Positions 1 to 12,584 of a DNA stretch of 64,000 bases are shown in pieces. The position numbers were made by a program, and so were the translations under genes. This stretch comes from Liolophura sinensis (Eukaryota; Mollusca; Polyplacophora; Chitonida; Chitonidae). The stretch spans positions 55,278,984 to 55,342,983 of the forward strand of contig NC_088300.1 of NCBI RefSeq assembly GCF_032854445.1, given 5' to 3'. How positions within the stretch are numbered: the first letter of the stretch is position 1; each line of letters begins with the position of its first letter. The notes under the pieces are model-generated. The model was not told the origin of the DNA. It did not search any database and saw only the letters and a list, made by a program, of their open reading frames with translations.

Positions 1-433
1 AAAAGGATGTTTTAAGATTCTGATAACAATGTGGTGGGTAACTTGAGTCTCTTTGAGCATTAAAGAATTAAAGATCAAAAGGCAATAAGGGTGGTTTGTC
101 ATACGCTTTGTTATAAGAGAAGTATGCCTTACAATAAACTTGCATAGAAGATTTGTAATAGTCTAATTTGAAATTGGCGAGAAAACAATTATTTCTATTT
201 TCGTAACATATAAATTGAGATATCTCACACCAAATTTGTCAATTATAATTGTTTCTGATTTATTGTATAACCACATTACCATTGACAATGCATAGAAGAG
301 ATGGCATGGCATGATTTATATAAATGGTGTTTGGCAACAATAAAATCATACAAAATAAGTAAGGACAATTTTAAATGTTTTAAATAAATGAGCAAATATC
401 TGCCTTTTCTTGACATTTGTGTGGCACTCTATA

Positions 434-484
<51 letters not shown>

Positions 485-512
485 TTTAGTTAACAATGAG
501 TCATTTTCTTAC
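1..512. other. C2CD5 intron 1 with (TA)n microsatellite
   Basis: Intron sequence on the minus strand. No exon is seen in it. A pure TA dinucleotide run of about 50 bp occupies roughly 433-481. Confidence 0.7.
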
Positions 513-602
513 CTCCACAAAGGCATCTGTCAGCTCACTGGCCCTGTCCATCACTGGCAGGTCCCTTCCCGCCACAACACGCACTTTCAGACGACCAGGC
601 AT
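513..602 (-). CDS. C2CD5: C2CD5 first coding exon (C2 domain protein, partial gene)
   Basis: The exon encodes 30 residues beginning MPGRLKVRVVAGRDLP and ending ELTDAFVE. This is almost the same as the start of vertebrate C2CD5 (CDP138), the first strands of its N-terminal C2 domain. In vertebrates C2CD5 is an Akt substrate that binds Ca2+ and phospholipid and helps insert GLUT4 vesicles into the plasma membrane. The ATG is at 602-600 and the exon ends in phase 0 at a GTAAG donor just below 513. The remaining exons lie outside the window, below position 1. The gene is head-to-head with ITFG2, with about 0.8 kb between the two start codons. Identification is firm; only the first exon is visible. 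Confidence 0.9.
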
Positions 603-1404
603 TGTCTCTGAAAAGGAAAAAGCAACAACTGAATGACATCTCTTGACAGAAAAGGTTCCTTTTAACATAGGGCAAGGCTTTCAAGACCAGTTGGCTGCTA
701 ATTAAGGAATAAATTTAGGTGAGGCTGCCAAAAGTATAGCACGCACACTTGCGCAGGTTTGCACTTTCACAGGAGACATAAGATGAGTGACTGAGATGCG
801 TGGAGGCAGAATTTTGGCACTTCTCAACAAAAATTAAATATAAGAATGTATATCTCTACTGGAGTTTCAGCAATGATATAGCTTTGTAGAGATACATTAT
901 CACAAAGTCTCAGATGGTTAAAGCGCTGGTTCACTGTAATCAATGCGGTAGATTGATCGAATCCAGCTTTTATGGCCTTGCTGAAAATGCTTGCGTACAG
1001 AGTTAAACACCTATCAAGTATTGATACATAAATATATAATTACATCCAGCTTGATGTCTGTGATACAATTAAAACAGAGTATGTACTACGATTATTCGAT
1101 GACCAAATATCGCTACCACTTTGTAATTTCCCAATCGTCCATAACATTACCATGTCAAGAACTATTTATGACATAGAAACAAACACAAGATGACAATGGT
1201 ATAGAGGGAAAAGTTGAAACCCATGCAAGTACACTGAATCGACGGCTAATTACCGGTTCACGGTCCCGTCGTCTGCATAAAACTTTACACCATCCTGCCC
1301 ACACATGCGCAGGGTTTACCGGATGTCCGGCGAAAAGACAAGTTTAGCAGACGGATTTTAAGTATTTGTGTAGTTTATTGGATGACTTATATGATTTACG
1401 AGAT
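603..1404. promoter_or_regulatory. Shared C2CD5/ITFG2 promoter interval
   Basis: This is the interval between the two divergent start codons, so it must hold both 5' leaders and both promoters. No coding exon is visible. The part nearest ITFG2 (about 1240-1340) is richer in C+G, with several CpGs, than the A+T-rich flanks. I see no convincing TATA box. The promoter role is inferred from gene arrangement. Confidence 0.5.
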
Positions 1405-4400
1405 ATGAGAGCCGTATCCTTTGTAGAACGGCTTGAGATTGACTTTCACGGCGGACTGTTTAACCAGGCTGTGGCACTGGGCGATGTGGACAATGACAAG
1501 GTTGCGTGAATTGTCATTCAGATTGCGGTTTGCACGCGGATAATGTTAGCATATAAGACAGTGATACATATATGGATTCATGTGTGTTATTTTAGAATTC
1601 TGACATTCTTTATAATCACTACATGAGATATCTGGATCTTAATTTAGAGCTTCATATACAATTTCTTGAGATTGGATTTAGAGGCATGAGTGAAAAACGC
1701 AATTTGATTTAAATAAATTGTTCAGTATGTAGGCCTATTGAAGTTGGTAGTGATTTTAGTTGGGTGAAATTAAGTTGTGGCAAACACTGGACATTGTGTG
1801 ATTGTCGTCCATAAAGTGTGGAATTGGCTCTGTCAGTTGGTTCAATTCAAAATATCCTCCACTGATGCAAAATGACCACTGTGTTTAAATTCATGATGAG
1901 ACGTGACTTCTCATTAGTGATGTGAATGGTGTTAAGCGAGTGAATTTTTAAAATTCTGACATTCCTTTTAACATTTGAGTCCACTTGCCACTCATGGCAA
2001 TTTTCAGTGTTACGATATCAGAATTTTGAAACTAGCATACAGAGTCCATCTAGCTAGACTAATGTGAGTGCAGATTGGAACATGTACATTCTCAGTCATT
2101 TATACCTGAACTTCCACATTAGGAATTCTCGGCATGCTTTAGTTCATTACATTAGCATTGTTAACTATCTAATTGTGGAGATTTGCATGCATCTTATAAA
2201 TGGGCGGATTTCTATGTTTTAATTTTTTCTTGTTTCTATTTGTCAACAGGGAAATGAACTTGTTTTAGGAAACATTGAAGGGGAGTTGGCTGTGTACAAA
2301 GGAAGCAAAACCACCCCCTGGAAGAAATGTGCTGATTTGGGAATGGTTGGTTTGTGCAAAACTTTTTAATGTGCTACATGTGTTAATAGTAATACCTGCA
2401 GTGATAAAATACAATTTTTAAAGTTATGCATTTATTTTATGCATTGCATTCTTTATCTGATGTGAAAAAAGTTAAATTTTAAGGCCAGTGTCAGGGATGG
2501 AGAAACCGGAGAGCCTGAAGTGAACCATTGGCCTTTGGCAACTGAAGCCTTGACTTGCCTCTCATCGTCAGTTCATAACAAAAATGAAATTATAACAATT
2601 GCCTATAAAAGTTTTTCTCTTTGGGATTTCAGATAACCTGTGTTGGAGTAGGGGACATACACAACAATGGAAAGGTACTGGAAGCACATTTTACTGAAAA
2701 TGTGCATTAGTTTGTATTTACCATAAACATGTTTTTAATTTTCTTGATATATGTGCGTATACTCAGGGTCACCTACAATAAATATGAATTGATAACATAT
2801 TATCAGTCTTGATACTGTTAATTGATGTTGAAAAAAGTGATTATTTTTTTAAAATACACAAATCCATATAATCATGTCGGTGTTGCCAGGAGGGAGATTC
2901 TTCATTTGTATTTTAGACAGTCAGTAATTATCTTTCATATATGATTGGATACGTATGTATATAATTTTCAGAACAATGTTGTGACACTGACTGCTGAGGG
3001 ATGGTGTTACTTGTTTGATCTTTCCAGTGATGGGCTGAGTGAGGTAAGGAATTACATATCACACAGTCACTTAATAATACCAGGTGATATCTAATTCAGA
3101 TATTTATTTGAGATATGTATGATGTACTCCCAGTTGTTAAGTAGGTTCATATTACTTACTTAGAATTTAGATTTAGAAATTTATACATAAAAAGAGTTCA
3201 TTTTTTTTTTACCATAATTCCATTTAATTCCATGTCGTTTCATAAAACACATTAAAATCAAGTTATAGTATTCACATGGATAGATGTGAAACATTTTTTT
3301 GTATCCAGAAGTAAGCCTTGCTCCTTTTTTTCAGCAGGTGGGAAAAGAGTATAGTGAGGATTTGGACAGAACCATACAGCCCAGCTTTACACAACATCTC
3401 CCTGCTAATGGAAAAACTATGCTGATGGCTGATGTTGGTATGGGGTTTAAGAACAGTTGTTAGAATTTAAGTCAAATGCCATACTCCATATAAGAAGTTG
3501 CTGCTTGTATAATGACAGTTAGTATTATTGGTATAGGATACCAGTGTATAGGTGGGAAAATCTCCAACCGTATGTTAAGCTGCTGACCAGTTTTGATTCC
3601 CATGTTTGATGGACAAAGTTGCACATCATATTGGTGGCAGGCAAATGTTCTTTAATTCATGTAAGATTGTTAATGGCCCTGCAAATGTTGTTGACACCAG
3701 CACAGCTCCCACGAACAGTTAGAGCAGGGACCTTGAACATTTTACGGTTATTTCTTTGCATTGTATCTGCTATTTGTCTTCAGCGTTCTCAACAGTTAAA
3801 CATGTTATCTACACATTGAGGAGTAAAATATGAACCATAATGTTTTTAGTGCCATCACATTCACTTTAAATGTTGTTGGTTTATGCACAGTGCTATTTGG
3901 CTGTGTGTAAGAGTCTTATCATGACTAATCATCACATACTTGCTGTCCTTTCCTTTCACAGATGGAGATGGCAAAGTGGAGTTAGTGATAGGGTATTCTG
4001 ACAGAGTTGTCCGCTCCTTTCGATGGCATGAGGCAACAGGCAAGCTTCAGCAAGGAGGGAAGTGGCAGTTAACTGGACAGGTTTCTGTAATGTTTCAGTA
4101 TACACTATCTATAGCATAACTCGAGTTTTGCATAATATTGGTTATATTATCATATAATGCCTGGCAGTTAAGTTAAATGGTATATTTTCGTATGTCAAAG
4201 TGAATATTGTCATCAGCATTATCCAAAGCATATAGGAAACAGCACTTTATTATTCTCACAAAACATCAGGTGGTTTGCAAAGTCAGAAGTGTACAAATTC
4301 TTTCTACAAGAAATGTACATGTACCTGTCTGTTTTCATTGAGATCTGTTCAAGGTAGGTATTATCACCCCAAACACAACTGCCACCTGGCAAGGTTTAAT

Positions 4401-7400
4401 GATGAATAACACACCACCTCACAGCCTTCACTGAGCTCTACTGTTTTAATATTATGTTCATAATGTGTTGATAGGAGTACAGTTTTCTACCAGTTCCTTT
4501 TAGCTGTGTAGCAGCCGAACTCTAGATATGGCAAACATCACATGAAAGGTTAAGAAAATTTTTTGTGTGGTAATTTCAGATTGGCTCCATGACTGTGAAT
4601 CTGTCAGCAGATGGTATTCCAGAACTGTTGGTAGCTCAGCCAGGAGGAACATTTGTCACTCTCTTACCTCAGATACACACAGCCTTGGAAGAGCTGCTAG
4701 AGGAAGGGTGGGTATTGTCTCCATAGATGAGGACTATATAATGTAGGTTGTACTACCCAAAATGACTAAAAATTTCGCATGCAAATGTACATTTTTGGGG
4801 GGCAAATAAATGTCACAAAGGATTACTTTTGGTGCTGAATGGAAGCTGGTGCTGAAGCTACGACAGGAATGGTAGGTATTGTCTCCATAAAAGAAGACTA
4901 TATAATGTAAATATAGGTTATGGTATGTCCTGTTCAGTCAGCTGATGGTAAGCCAGAACTGATAGCAGCTCAGCACATTTGTCACGCTCTTAGGGTCTTG
5001 GGGGTGATGCTAGAGGAACAGTAGGTATTACAAGCAACGAGGACGACACGATGTAGTTTATGCTTGTCTCATTACATCAGACTTATCTGGTTTATGTACA
5101 ACTGTGATTGACCATAAAATGGTAATTTACAAGTCGACACTAGTCCTAAGCTTCATTGATTGTTCCATTTTATTAACTGTATGGGGTTTTATAACACATA
5201 CATATTATCTACATTTGGCACTTGGGGACAACCATTACCCAACTTGTCTAATTGCTTTGCATCGGTAACAAGGTACCCCCTGAATGTGTTTACGTCTCGC
5301 TAGCTGCATTGACATTGAGTAAAGCAGTGCTTTGGCCATGTATGCGACTTTTGACATGTACTTTGATCTTCCTTCACATTGCCTGCTAAAATATACTTGT
5401 ACCGAGAGCACATTGAAATGAAACCCATACTTTTAATTAACCCTGTTTGAAACAATGTGATGCTTTGAAGTATTGAACTGAAAAGTACAACTAACAATCT
5501 AACAAGCATATATAGTACAAGCATTTTGTTAACAATAACAACATCCTTGTGACATCCTTTTTGTAGAGCAGTGCTTTAGGAGGAGTTTGGGGAAGGATGG
5601 TGTGAAAACTTATTTTAGTGTCCCAATCTTATTTGGAAATGCCTGCCTGCTCCTGGTCAGCTCTGGATTCAGACTGATCAGAACACCATTTGCTCTGTGC
5701 TATAGCAGGCTGTTGCTCAAGGCTGCTGAGTGACATCACTTATGATCCACTGCTGCCTCACTGAATGTATATTAATGACCTGCACTGGCAGAGTGCAGTA
5801 AACCTAAGCAGAGTGCGGCCTCTGTCTATGAAGGGAGACCATCTAGTACTGGTCTAGTACTACATGCATATAGCACTGTGTCTTTTGTAAATGCGTAATT
5901 CACCATTATGGCATTAAAACCCACTGGCTTTGTTGTTTTCAGAGCCAGCAATCGATTAAATACATCTCTCGCTTAGAAGATGTCAAGAACCAAAGGTTTC
6001 CACTGGTCTCCTCTGACTTTTTTGCAACCCTTCTTATGGCCGTCATATAAGGGAAATATTTTTGTATCTTTGAAGATAAATCAGTGAACTAACTATTGAT
6101 CCATGAGTACCAAATGATATTTATAAGATTCTTTCATTTTGAGTTGATATATTGATTTATTGATTGGTTTTTTAATTATGTCATTTTAATACATGACAGA
6201 CGTGAGTTTCATGGGTGGAGGAACATACATAAAGTGCTAGGAGTTAACTATTGGCTTTATTAAGGATCACATAAACAATGCTATGAGCACTACCAAAGCC
6301 CAATTTATGGTGGTGGAAGGGAATCTCAAAAAATTCCCCGATGCTGGGATTGAACCATCACCTTGAGTGTATATCTCTCATACTGAATGCTCCATTGGCA
6401 ATGTTATCCTCCAATTACTTCTAACTCACATGCACATTTACCTAATATGTGGCTTTTGTACAGTGAGGATACAGCCAGCCAGTCCCTGGTGTACAGGTAT
6501 CACCCTTTGGCTTCCTCACGAGCAAGGAACAGCAGCGTGACCACAGAGATCGTCGGCTGCATCAGTCGGGGACCAGAGAGCCAATCAAACCGGGCAAGTT
6601 ACTATGCCCTGGTCACACTGGATGGTCAGTTCTCACTGCAGTCCATATTCTGTTGAGCTTTCATTCATTTCAAATTTTTTTTTTCTTGTTATAGCATGAA
6701 GTAAGCTTCAGAGATGAAGTTGTCAGGATTTATCGGAATTTAGGCTTTTTGGTAAATAGAAGTCCTGGGAAATTAGTTTACTTTAGTTCACAAAATTGTT
6801 CCTATTATTGAATCATGTCCTCATTTTTTGAATTGAACTCTCAGAGGGTTGTGAGCAGAACCACATGTATATGGACAAGTTTGTCATGTAGTTAGCAAGG
6901 CTACTTTAGGTTCACCCCCACCACTACAGCAGGCTGTATTTGTATAGCATATATTAGCACTACATTCATGTATTGGATAAATCATTACAGGACAGTCTGA
7001 AAAGGAATAATAATAATAATAAAAAGGACTAATATGAATGTGAGTAATCTGCTCTTTGTCTATAGGCACTATGATGTTGGTTCAAGATGGCTAGATAGTA
7101 TGTTCTTTGTCTACAGGAACTATGGTGTTGGTTGATAATGACAAGATAGCCTCTTCTTTGTCTGTAGGCACCATGATGTTGGTTGATGATGACAAGATAG
7201 CCTGTTCTTTGTCTGTAGGCACCATGATGCTCGTAGGATAATCTGTATCCTGTCTGTAGACACTATGATATTGGTTGAAGATGACAAGATAATCTGTTCT
7301 CTGTCTGTAGGCACTATGATGCTGGTAGAAGATGACAGGATACTGTGGAGTTTGCAAGTGGATCATCAACTTTTCTCACTGGCAAAACTTGATGTCACAG

Positions 7401-9286
7401 TAAGTGAAGTTTGTACTGGCAAAACTTATGCAGCACACCGTTACAACTAGGTGACATAAGTTTCCAAAGGAGAGCCTTTTACCTGTGGACTTTGAAATCT
7501 CCCACTTGCAACACAATGCAACACAAAGGATTTTTGTTCTCCTAGCTCGAAAAGCGAGCACATGATTTTAGGGACAAATTTTAGAGCAAAATTTAGATGG
7601 AGTTGCCAAGACAGTTGACTGTAATTCTGTAGATATTTAAAAGTGATATTTCACAACTCTGAACAAAACTATTCTCATTGTTCGGATCAAAAACTTTGGC
7701 ATGAAAATTTAGTTGATTTCAATCTGTGTATTAATATTTAGCTGTTGTCTGTCTTTCTGAGAGGCCATGTGTTGATGTCAGTACTTTACTCTGGAGAGTT
7801 ATCCCCCTTGATCCTTGTTTCAACTAGAGAATGTTTGGGGTAGCCCATTTCTCTTGACAATGGTAGAGTTATTTTTAGTGGAAAAGCTTTGGAGTGCTCA
7901 CATGTAAGTCTCCATACATTTCAGGTATGGGACCTATTAGACATCAATATCTTTTACACAAATCCAGTGAGACATGCAAAGTGTATTTATGTAGAAGGCC
8001 TGGTGTACAGTTTTTTTTAGATAAATTATTTCTTTGCAGATTTAAATGAAGTTTAATATGTCAACAGGGTAATGGCAGAGAAGAAGTAGTGGTGTCTTCA
8101 TGGGATGGGCAAACATATATTGTCAACCACAACAGAGAAGTGGTTCGTTACCAATTTGAAGAAAGTGTAGCTGCATTCCATGCTGGTAAGATAGTTATTT
8201 TTGTATTTTCATATGTTGTCTTCTAACAGATCAGAGCACCACAAGACGCCAACCTTTTTTGTTTTTGAAACTTCGTAATCAGGTGTGTTTAGGTCCATTA
8301 TATTATAGATTTAATGATCTCCATTTCCAGGTCATTATTCTGTTGTGGAGGGAAAGAATGTGCCATGTTTTGTGTACGTGACTTTCAGTAATCGTATCTA
8401 TGTCTACTACAACTTGTACCTACCTCAAGTGGAGTCTACTAGCCTGATAGAGGCCATGGGGAATCTGACAGAAACACAGCAGCTGCTGGCAAGGCTCAAC
8501 ATCAACAGTAAGTACTCTAGCATCAGGGGCAAATTACATAAATTGACTTTTGAATTATTTGAAAATTTTAAAGTTTAATATGTGTAATATATGGATCAGA
8601 AATTTGAAATTGCGTTGCAAGAGCTTTATGTTAACACTTGTTAAGTGTACACAATTTCAACTCATCCAAAAATGTGTGAAAATTTCAAAGTTTGACATGA
8701 AAGTCAAAATCCAACTTCAAGGACATGTAAAGCACACAAAGCAGGAGGGCACCTAAGTAGAACTGAAACCATTTCTGTTGACCAGTAGATACCTACCAAA
8801 CACTTTCAGTTGTTTTCATTGTGAAGTTAGAAAATGTTGGTCTGTCTAACTAAGCCAAGGCGTTCAAAACAAGTGAACATATAGTCCAATCTTAAACTCA
8901 AAGAAAACACTAAAATAAAGTATTTTTCAGATGAAAGGCCATTAAACACTGTTCAGGAAAATTTTTCTATCTGAACAAAACATATTTAAAACATATAATT
9001 CTTTGGTGGTCTGTTAGGACCCAGAGGGTATCAGTGACGTCACAGCAGTATTTGTGTCAAGATGCAACAAGCTGAATTGATTGTCCCAGTGTGGTCAGAA
9101 AAGACCCCCGTAGAATCCAAAGTTTTAAATTCCTTTTACTAGGTCGAAAAATGTTATTATATTGATAATTATACTAATGTTTGGTTCTTTATTTTTCATT
9201 CCCTATCTCCAGCCTCCAGTACTTCTCAGCTGAGACAACTGTACCGCTGGTGTCTGTATGGCAAACACAAAAGCCCCAAGACTTGA
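1405..9286 (+). CDS. ITFG2: ITFG2, KICSTOR subunit (12 exons, complete)
   Basis: ITFG2 is a beta-propeller subunit of KICSTOR, which anchors GATOR1 on lysosomes and lets amino-acid shortage switch off mTORC1. Coding exons: 1405-1500, 2250-2345, 2633-2674, 2972-3043, 3338-3437, 3962-4080, 4580-4707, 6464-6624, 7311-7399, 8068-8185, 8331-8507, 9213-9286 (TGA). All phases agree and give about 423 aa, against about 447 in human. Diagnostic segments are the start [14 protein letters not shown], the FG-GAP-like [54 protein letters not shown] and [18 protein letters not shown], and [14 protein letters not shown] near the C-terminus. Exon 5 has a tandem CAG acceptor. Exons 7 and 9 have tandemly copied splice junctions in the adjoining introns. 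The last exon ([12 protein letters not shown]) is less conserved and slightly less certain. Confidence 0.93.
4730..5065 (+). repeat. Degenerate tandem copies of ITFG2 exon 7 end and donor
   Basis: The 3' part of exon 7, its donor and the first 40 or so intron bases (GTATTGTCTCC..GACTATATAATGTA) reappear with the donor-like site at about 4872, and more loosely at about 4938-5060. The second copy again resembles exon 7 (GCTGATGG..CCAGAACTG..GTAGCTCAG). A piece of dispersed repeat C is inserted between the exon and the first copy, at about 4765-4840. The copies carry indels and no open frame matching exon 7, so they are pseudo-exons. Confidence 0.65.
5066..6463 (+). other. ITFG2 intron 7, remainder
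   Basis: Intron sequence with no recognisable exon, RNA gene or complete mobile element. It ends at the CAG acceptor before exon 8. Confidence 0.5.
7049..7330 (+). repeat. 51-bp tandem array carrying the exon 9 splice acceptor
   Basis: Six copies of a unit containing a pyrimidine tract, an acceptor AG and the first 30 or so bases of exon 9 (GCACTATGATG..GTTGATGATGAC). Acceptor AGs end at 7065, 7116, 7167, 7218, 7259 and 7310. The last is the true exon 9 acceptor. Spacings are 51, 51, 51, 41 and 51, with one copy having lost 10 bp. Splicing to the AG at 7259 would keep the frame and add 17 residues. Splicing to the AG at 7218 meets a TAA because of the deletion. Confidence 0.85.
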
Positions 9287-9589
9287 ATCCATGACATCCA
9301 ATGAAAATACTGAAACTCCAGAGATGAGCCAGTCTGTAGAACAGAACAGTTCTGCAGAAATAGGCCCAGGTTGAAGACGCACTGGTCCTTAATGACTTCA
9401 AGCATATGGAAGATAGATGTGCAGTATAAGGCATTGTGATATTGATGTACCTGATTTCTGCAAGGTATCCAGATACCTTAATGTAGCATGGAAATGGAAA
9501 TGGGTTTGGCGAAATTACGAATGATGGTTGTATCAACACAACCCTTAGGTTTGACATAAATTTCACTAATACAGGCTCTTTGATTCATG

Positions 9590-9840
9590 AAATAATGATG
9601 AATGTAGGGCATGCAGCCCAACTACTCTAAATGGCCTTAAATATTGCAAACAATAGCTCATTTTTTGATGCAAATAAATGTCACAAAATATTATTTTCGG
9701 TGCTGAAACTTACAATTTTCCAGTAAAATATCATCCCATGTTCCAAGCAAACCCCAAAATACCTTTCTAATATCAGTAGAACTCTCAGAATGAGGAAAAA
9801 TGTGTAGGTTAGTCATGGACGAAAATTATGGTCATTTTCT
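9590..9840 (+). repeat. Dispersed repeat C, copy 2
   Basis: About 250 bp containing the marker strings CAAATAAATGTCACAAAATA, GGTGCTGAAACTTA, AATATCAGTAGAACTCTCA and TTAGTCATGGACGA. The same ordered strings recur near 4775-4840 (partial), 14140-14275 and 23470-23700, always on the same strand. No coding capacity, terminal repeats or pol III boxes were seen, so the class is unknown. Confidence 0.6.
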
Positions 9841-10184
9841 ATTTGTTTTCTACCTTTATAAGACGATGTAAGAAACATTGTGGAATGACTTGTATTAAAC
9901 TCATCTCTAAACAGTGCTTATCATGAATGTAATAGCCAAAGATGAAAGGGTTAATATTATATACATGGATTGATGGTCGGGTAAGCTGTGTGTAACTCCT
10001 GCAGTGGTTACCCCCAAGCCTGCTCCTGCACCCCTCCTGCACATGTGTTTGAAATATTCCTTGGTATGGTTTAAAGTACAATATTGATTCCTGATTACAT
10101 GTATCTGTACCAGAAGTGAACTCATGTGTGCATTTAAAACTGTATTGGCTGACAAGAAACCATTTCCCTCACCCAGCTCGTGAG

Positions 10185-10320
10185 AAGGTTTGTCAGCAAC
10201 CTGCGGATGGTCGTGGGTTTCCTTCCATCATAATGCAGGCTGCCATTGTATAATTTAAGTGTTCTTTAGTATGACTTAAACTGCAATGTAATAATAAATA
10301 ATAATAATTTCAACTCACGC
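10185..10320 (+). mobile_element. SINE family A, 5'-truncated copy, plus orientation
   Basis: Contains the family core (CTGCGGATGGTCGTGGGTTT) and ends in an A/T-rich AATAATAAATAATAA tail. This is the same family as the copies at 15795-15937, 17723-17955 and 41100-41325. The tRNA-related head is missing. Confidence 0.6.
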
Positions 10321-10394
10321 TCGCACCATTTTGTTTTTCTGGAGGTTATGTTACCTTCAATATTATATTAGTCCTATCACAGCAGTGCTGCTTT

Positions 10395-10690
10395 GTATCA
10401 GGTCAGTTTCAATGTTGACAAGTTGGTAGAGTGTCCGCAGTAGATCCAGGGTCAGACATGGATTGGGCTACACCTAAGACCTTAAGAGAGGAAGTTGTAG
10501 CTTCCTCACTCACCATTTAACATTAAAGGAATAGTGGAACAACTGGTTGACCCGTATCAGTATAATGGCTCAAGTGGGGTGGCTTATTTGCCTTTGGTAA
10601 GTCGTCTCAATGAAGCAGCACTAGATAAAAGAGCGGTGGAAATCGGTCCTGCAACAAGGAGGCACATTACATGCACTCCAAAGAACTCCT
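10395..10690 (+). mobile_element. SINE family B (tRNA-derived), plus orientation
   Basis: A tRNA-like head (AAGTTGGTAGAGTGTCCGC, matching the A-box region, then a degenerate B box near ATGGATTGGG) is followed by a body shared with the copies at 27094-27390 and 59334-59601, including CACCTAAGACCTTA and a GGGTGGCTTA-type segment. The head is more diverged than in the 27 kb copy. Confidence 0.6.
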
Positions 10691-11164
10691 TTGACAACAT
10701 GTGACTGAAAAGTACAACCTTAAACCGTAAGCACTCCCACTCACTCAGTGTTGACATAATGTGCGTCTTCCATGAAATGCCTTGCCAAAGGTCCCAAATG
10801 TGATGCACAACTCAGTTACAGAACTGACAGCACACTGTTAACCATACCCCCGACATAACATTTTTGTAATCTTGACTCCGAGCTATTATTTGTACACCAG
10901 CTTTGTTGTTGTTCGGTGAACCCAATCTTTCTTACTTGATGCACTTTTATATGCTACTGGTGGATTTGGGGCATGAAAGAAATGACACCCCACAGGCTTT
11001 AATAACATTTCAGAAACCAGCCCCATTTGATACGCAGTATTAGTGTTACAGGTTTCCTAGCAGTAATGTTTAAATCCTCCACTGTGGTTGCAAAAAGCTG
11101 TTGAGCATGGTTTTACACAAATACTGTGCACATATAATGAATATACGAGGACAGAATTCTGGAA

Positions 11165-12584
11165 AAAACCTTATTGAGCTTTTATTAAAATTTCAGAAGA
11201 TACAGAAAGTTGACAATCAACGTAAACTTATGATATACATTTCCTAAAAACAACTGCTTATGACCTACTGAAAAAATATATGTATATTTACAGGTTCTAA
11301 TCAACCTTCTGACATCATTTGTTACAGTAATTGACCTACTAACTATTTATTAACATTTAGTCTCGATGGATTAGTGCAAAACATTGGAAACCTAGATTGT
11401 AAGACCAAGATCATTTACAGCAGAGCTTATTCGAAAGCAGTACACTGAACAATGAAGCTGGTGTTACAATAAACTAATCTCTATATCACGTTTTACTGAT
11501 TACTATGAATCTGTCTTAACAACTGACCTGTCCGAGAAGACTGGAGACTGCCTTATTTACAGTGCCTAATAATTTGGAGACTCGCATACAGTTTTGCCTT
11601 GACTGTGGAACACGCTCATCTATGGCAAAAATGTCTAAACGGTAATGGAAACACTAGCACGATGTGTATGTCAGATTAAAAGACCACTGAACACTTCGCA
11701 GGAAAATAGTTTGATTTATTCTTTTACAACTTTCCCAACTGGACAAAAAGCTTTTAAAACATCTGATTTTACAGTGATATGTTGGGACCCAGTTAGTGGG
11801 CATCAATGGTGTCCCTTCCATATACTTTTGCTTAAAATGGTTTGTTTCAAGGTGCATTCAGTGCATACATTCAGACCTTTACATGTATATGTTTTTTGTA
11901 GAAGTTTTGCAGTCTACATATGTGTCTGGTGACAAAAACCTGATGTGACATCACTGGTCACAATATGATTAGAAAAGGCCACCATATACTTCACTGTTTC
12001 AAGTGCATTTAACTGCACTGAAAAAATTCTGAAAACTAAATCGAACCATTTTCTTAGACAATGTATAATGGTCTTTCGTCTGAGATACTTTTCATATTTG
12101 TGCCTTTAAACATGTGTTGGAAGAATAATCAAGCTGAAGAATAGGAAAGAGAAAGTACAATATAACTAACTGTTTCACACATACATGACCATACATTCGT
12201 TCCCATTCAAACCATGCATCAATCTCATCTAAACCAACAGTAGGACGGACGACCGCAATAAATACATGTAGTAATGATATACTTATTTACAGCACATCCT
12301 TAATTTTTGCCCTGCAGAACAAAATCTGCTCGCCTATTAAAAAACAATAAAAGAAATTACTTCTACCATATTTCAAATCTCAGCAGGGTGCATGATGTTT
12401 ACTTTCCTTCCCACTTTTGTTATTCAACTGACTTGCGCATTGTCCCAAATAATTAAAATATCTTTAACGTGAAAATAAAACATGCATGTGTACCACTTTG
12501 CTAAGAGACAGTGGGATGTCGTCCATCAAACATGCTTTACATAGGCAGAAAACAGGGCTCAGTAGAGTGGAGCCTGTGTCACAA
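11165..12584 (-). other. Probable kinesin-14 3' UTR
   Basis: Follows the TGA at 12587-12585. There is no gene on either strand. Minus-strand AATAAA sequences occur, including one at 11186-11181, which could end the transcript. The extent is a guess. Confidence 0.35.

Larger units (their letters stand above)
9287..11150. other. Intergenic interval after ITFG2: repeats, no gene seen
   Basis: It should contain the ITFG2 3' UTR. The first AATAAA is near 9673, inside dispersed repeat C (about 9590-9840). Two SINE-like copies follow (10185-10320 and 10395-10690). The open frames here are antisense or repeat-derived and match no family I recognise. Confidence 0.55.

Noticed and set aside
420-490. 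Possible CRISPR-like or promoter TATA array
   Set aside because: It is a simple TA dinucleotide microsatellite in a C2CD5 intron.
7091-7369. Two overlapping minus-strand frames with repeated PTDKEQ-type peptides
   Set aside because: Antisense translation of the 51-bp acceptor ladder.
9189-9566. 125-codon open frame on the minus strand
   Set aside because: Antisense to the last ITFG2 exon and its 3' flank. Composition is unlike protein and it has no homology I recognise.
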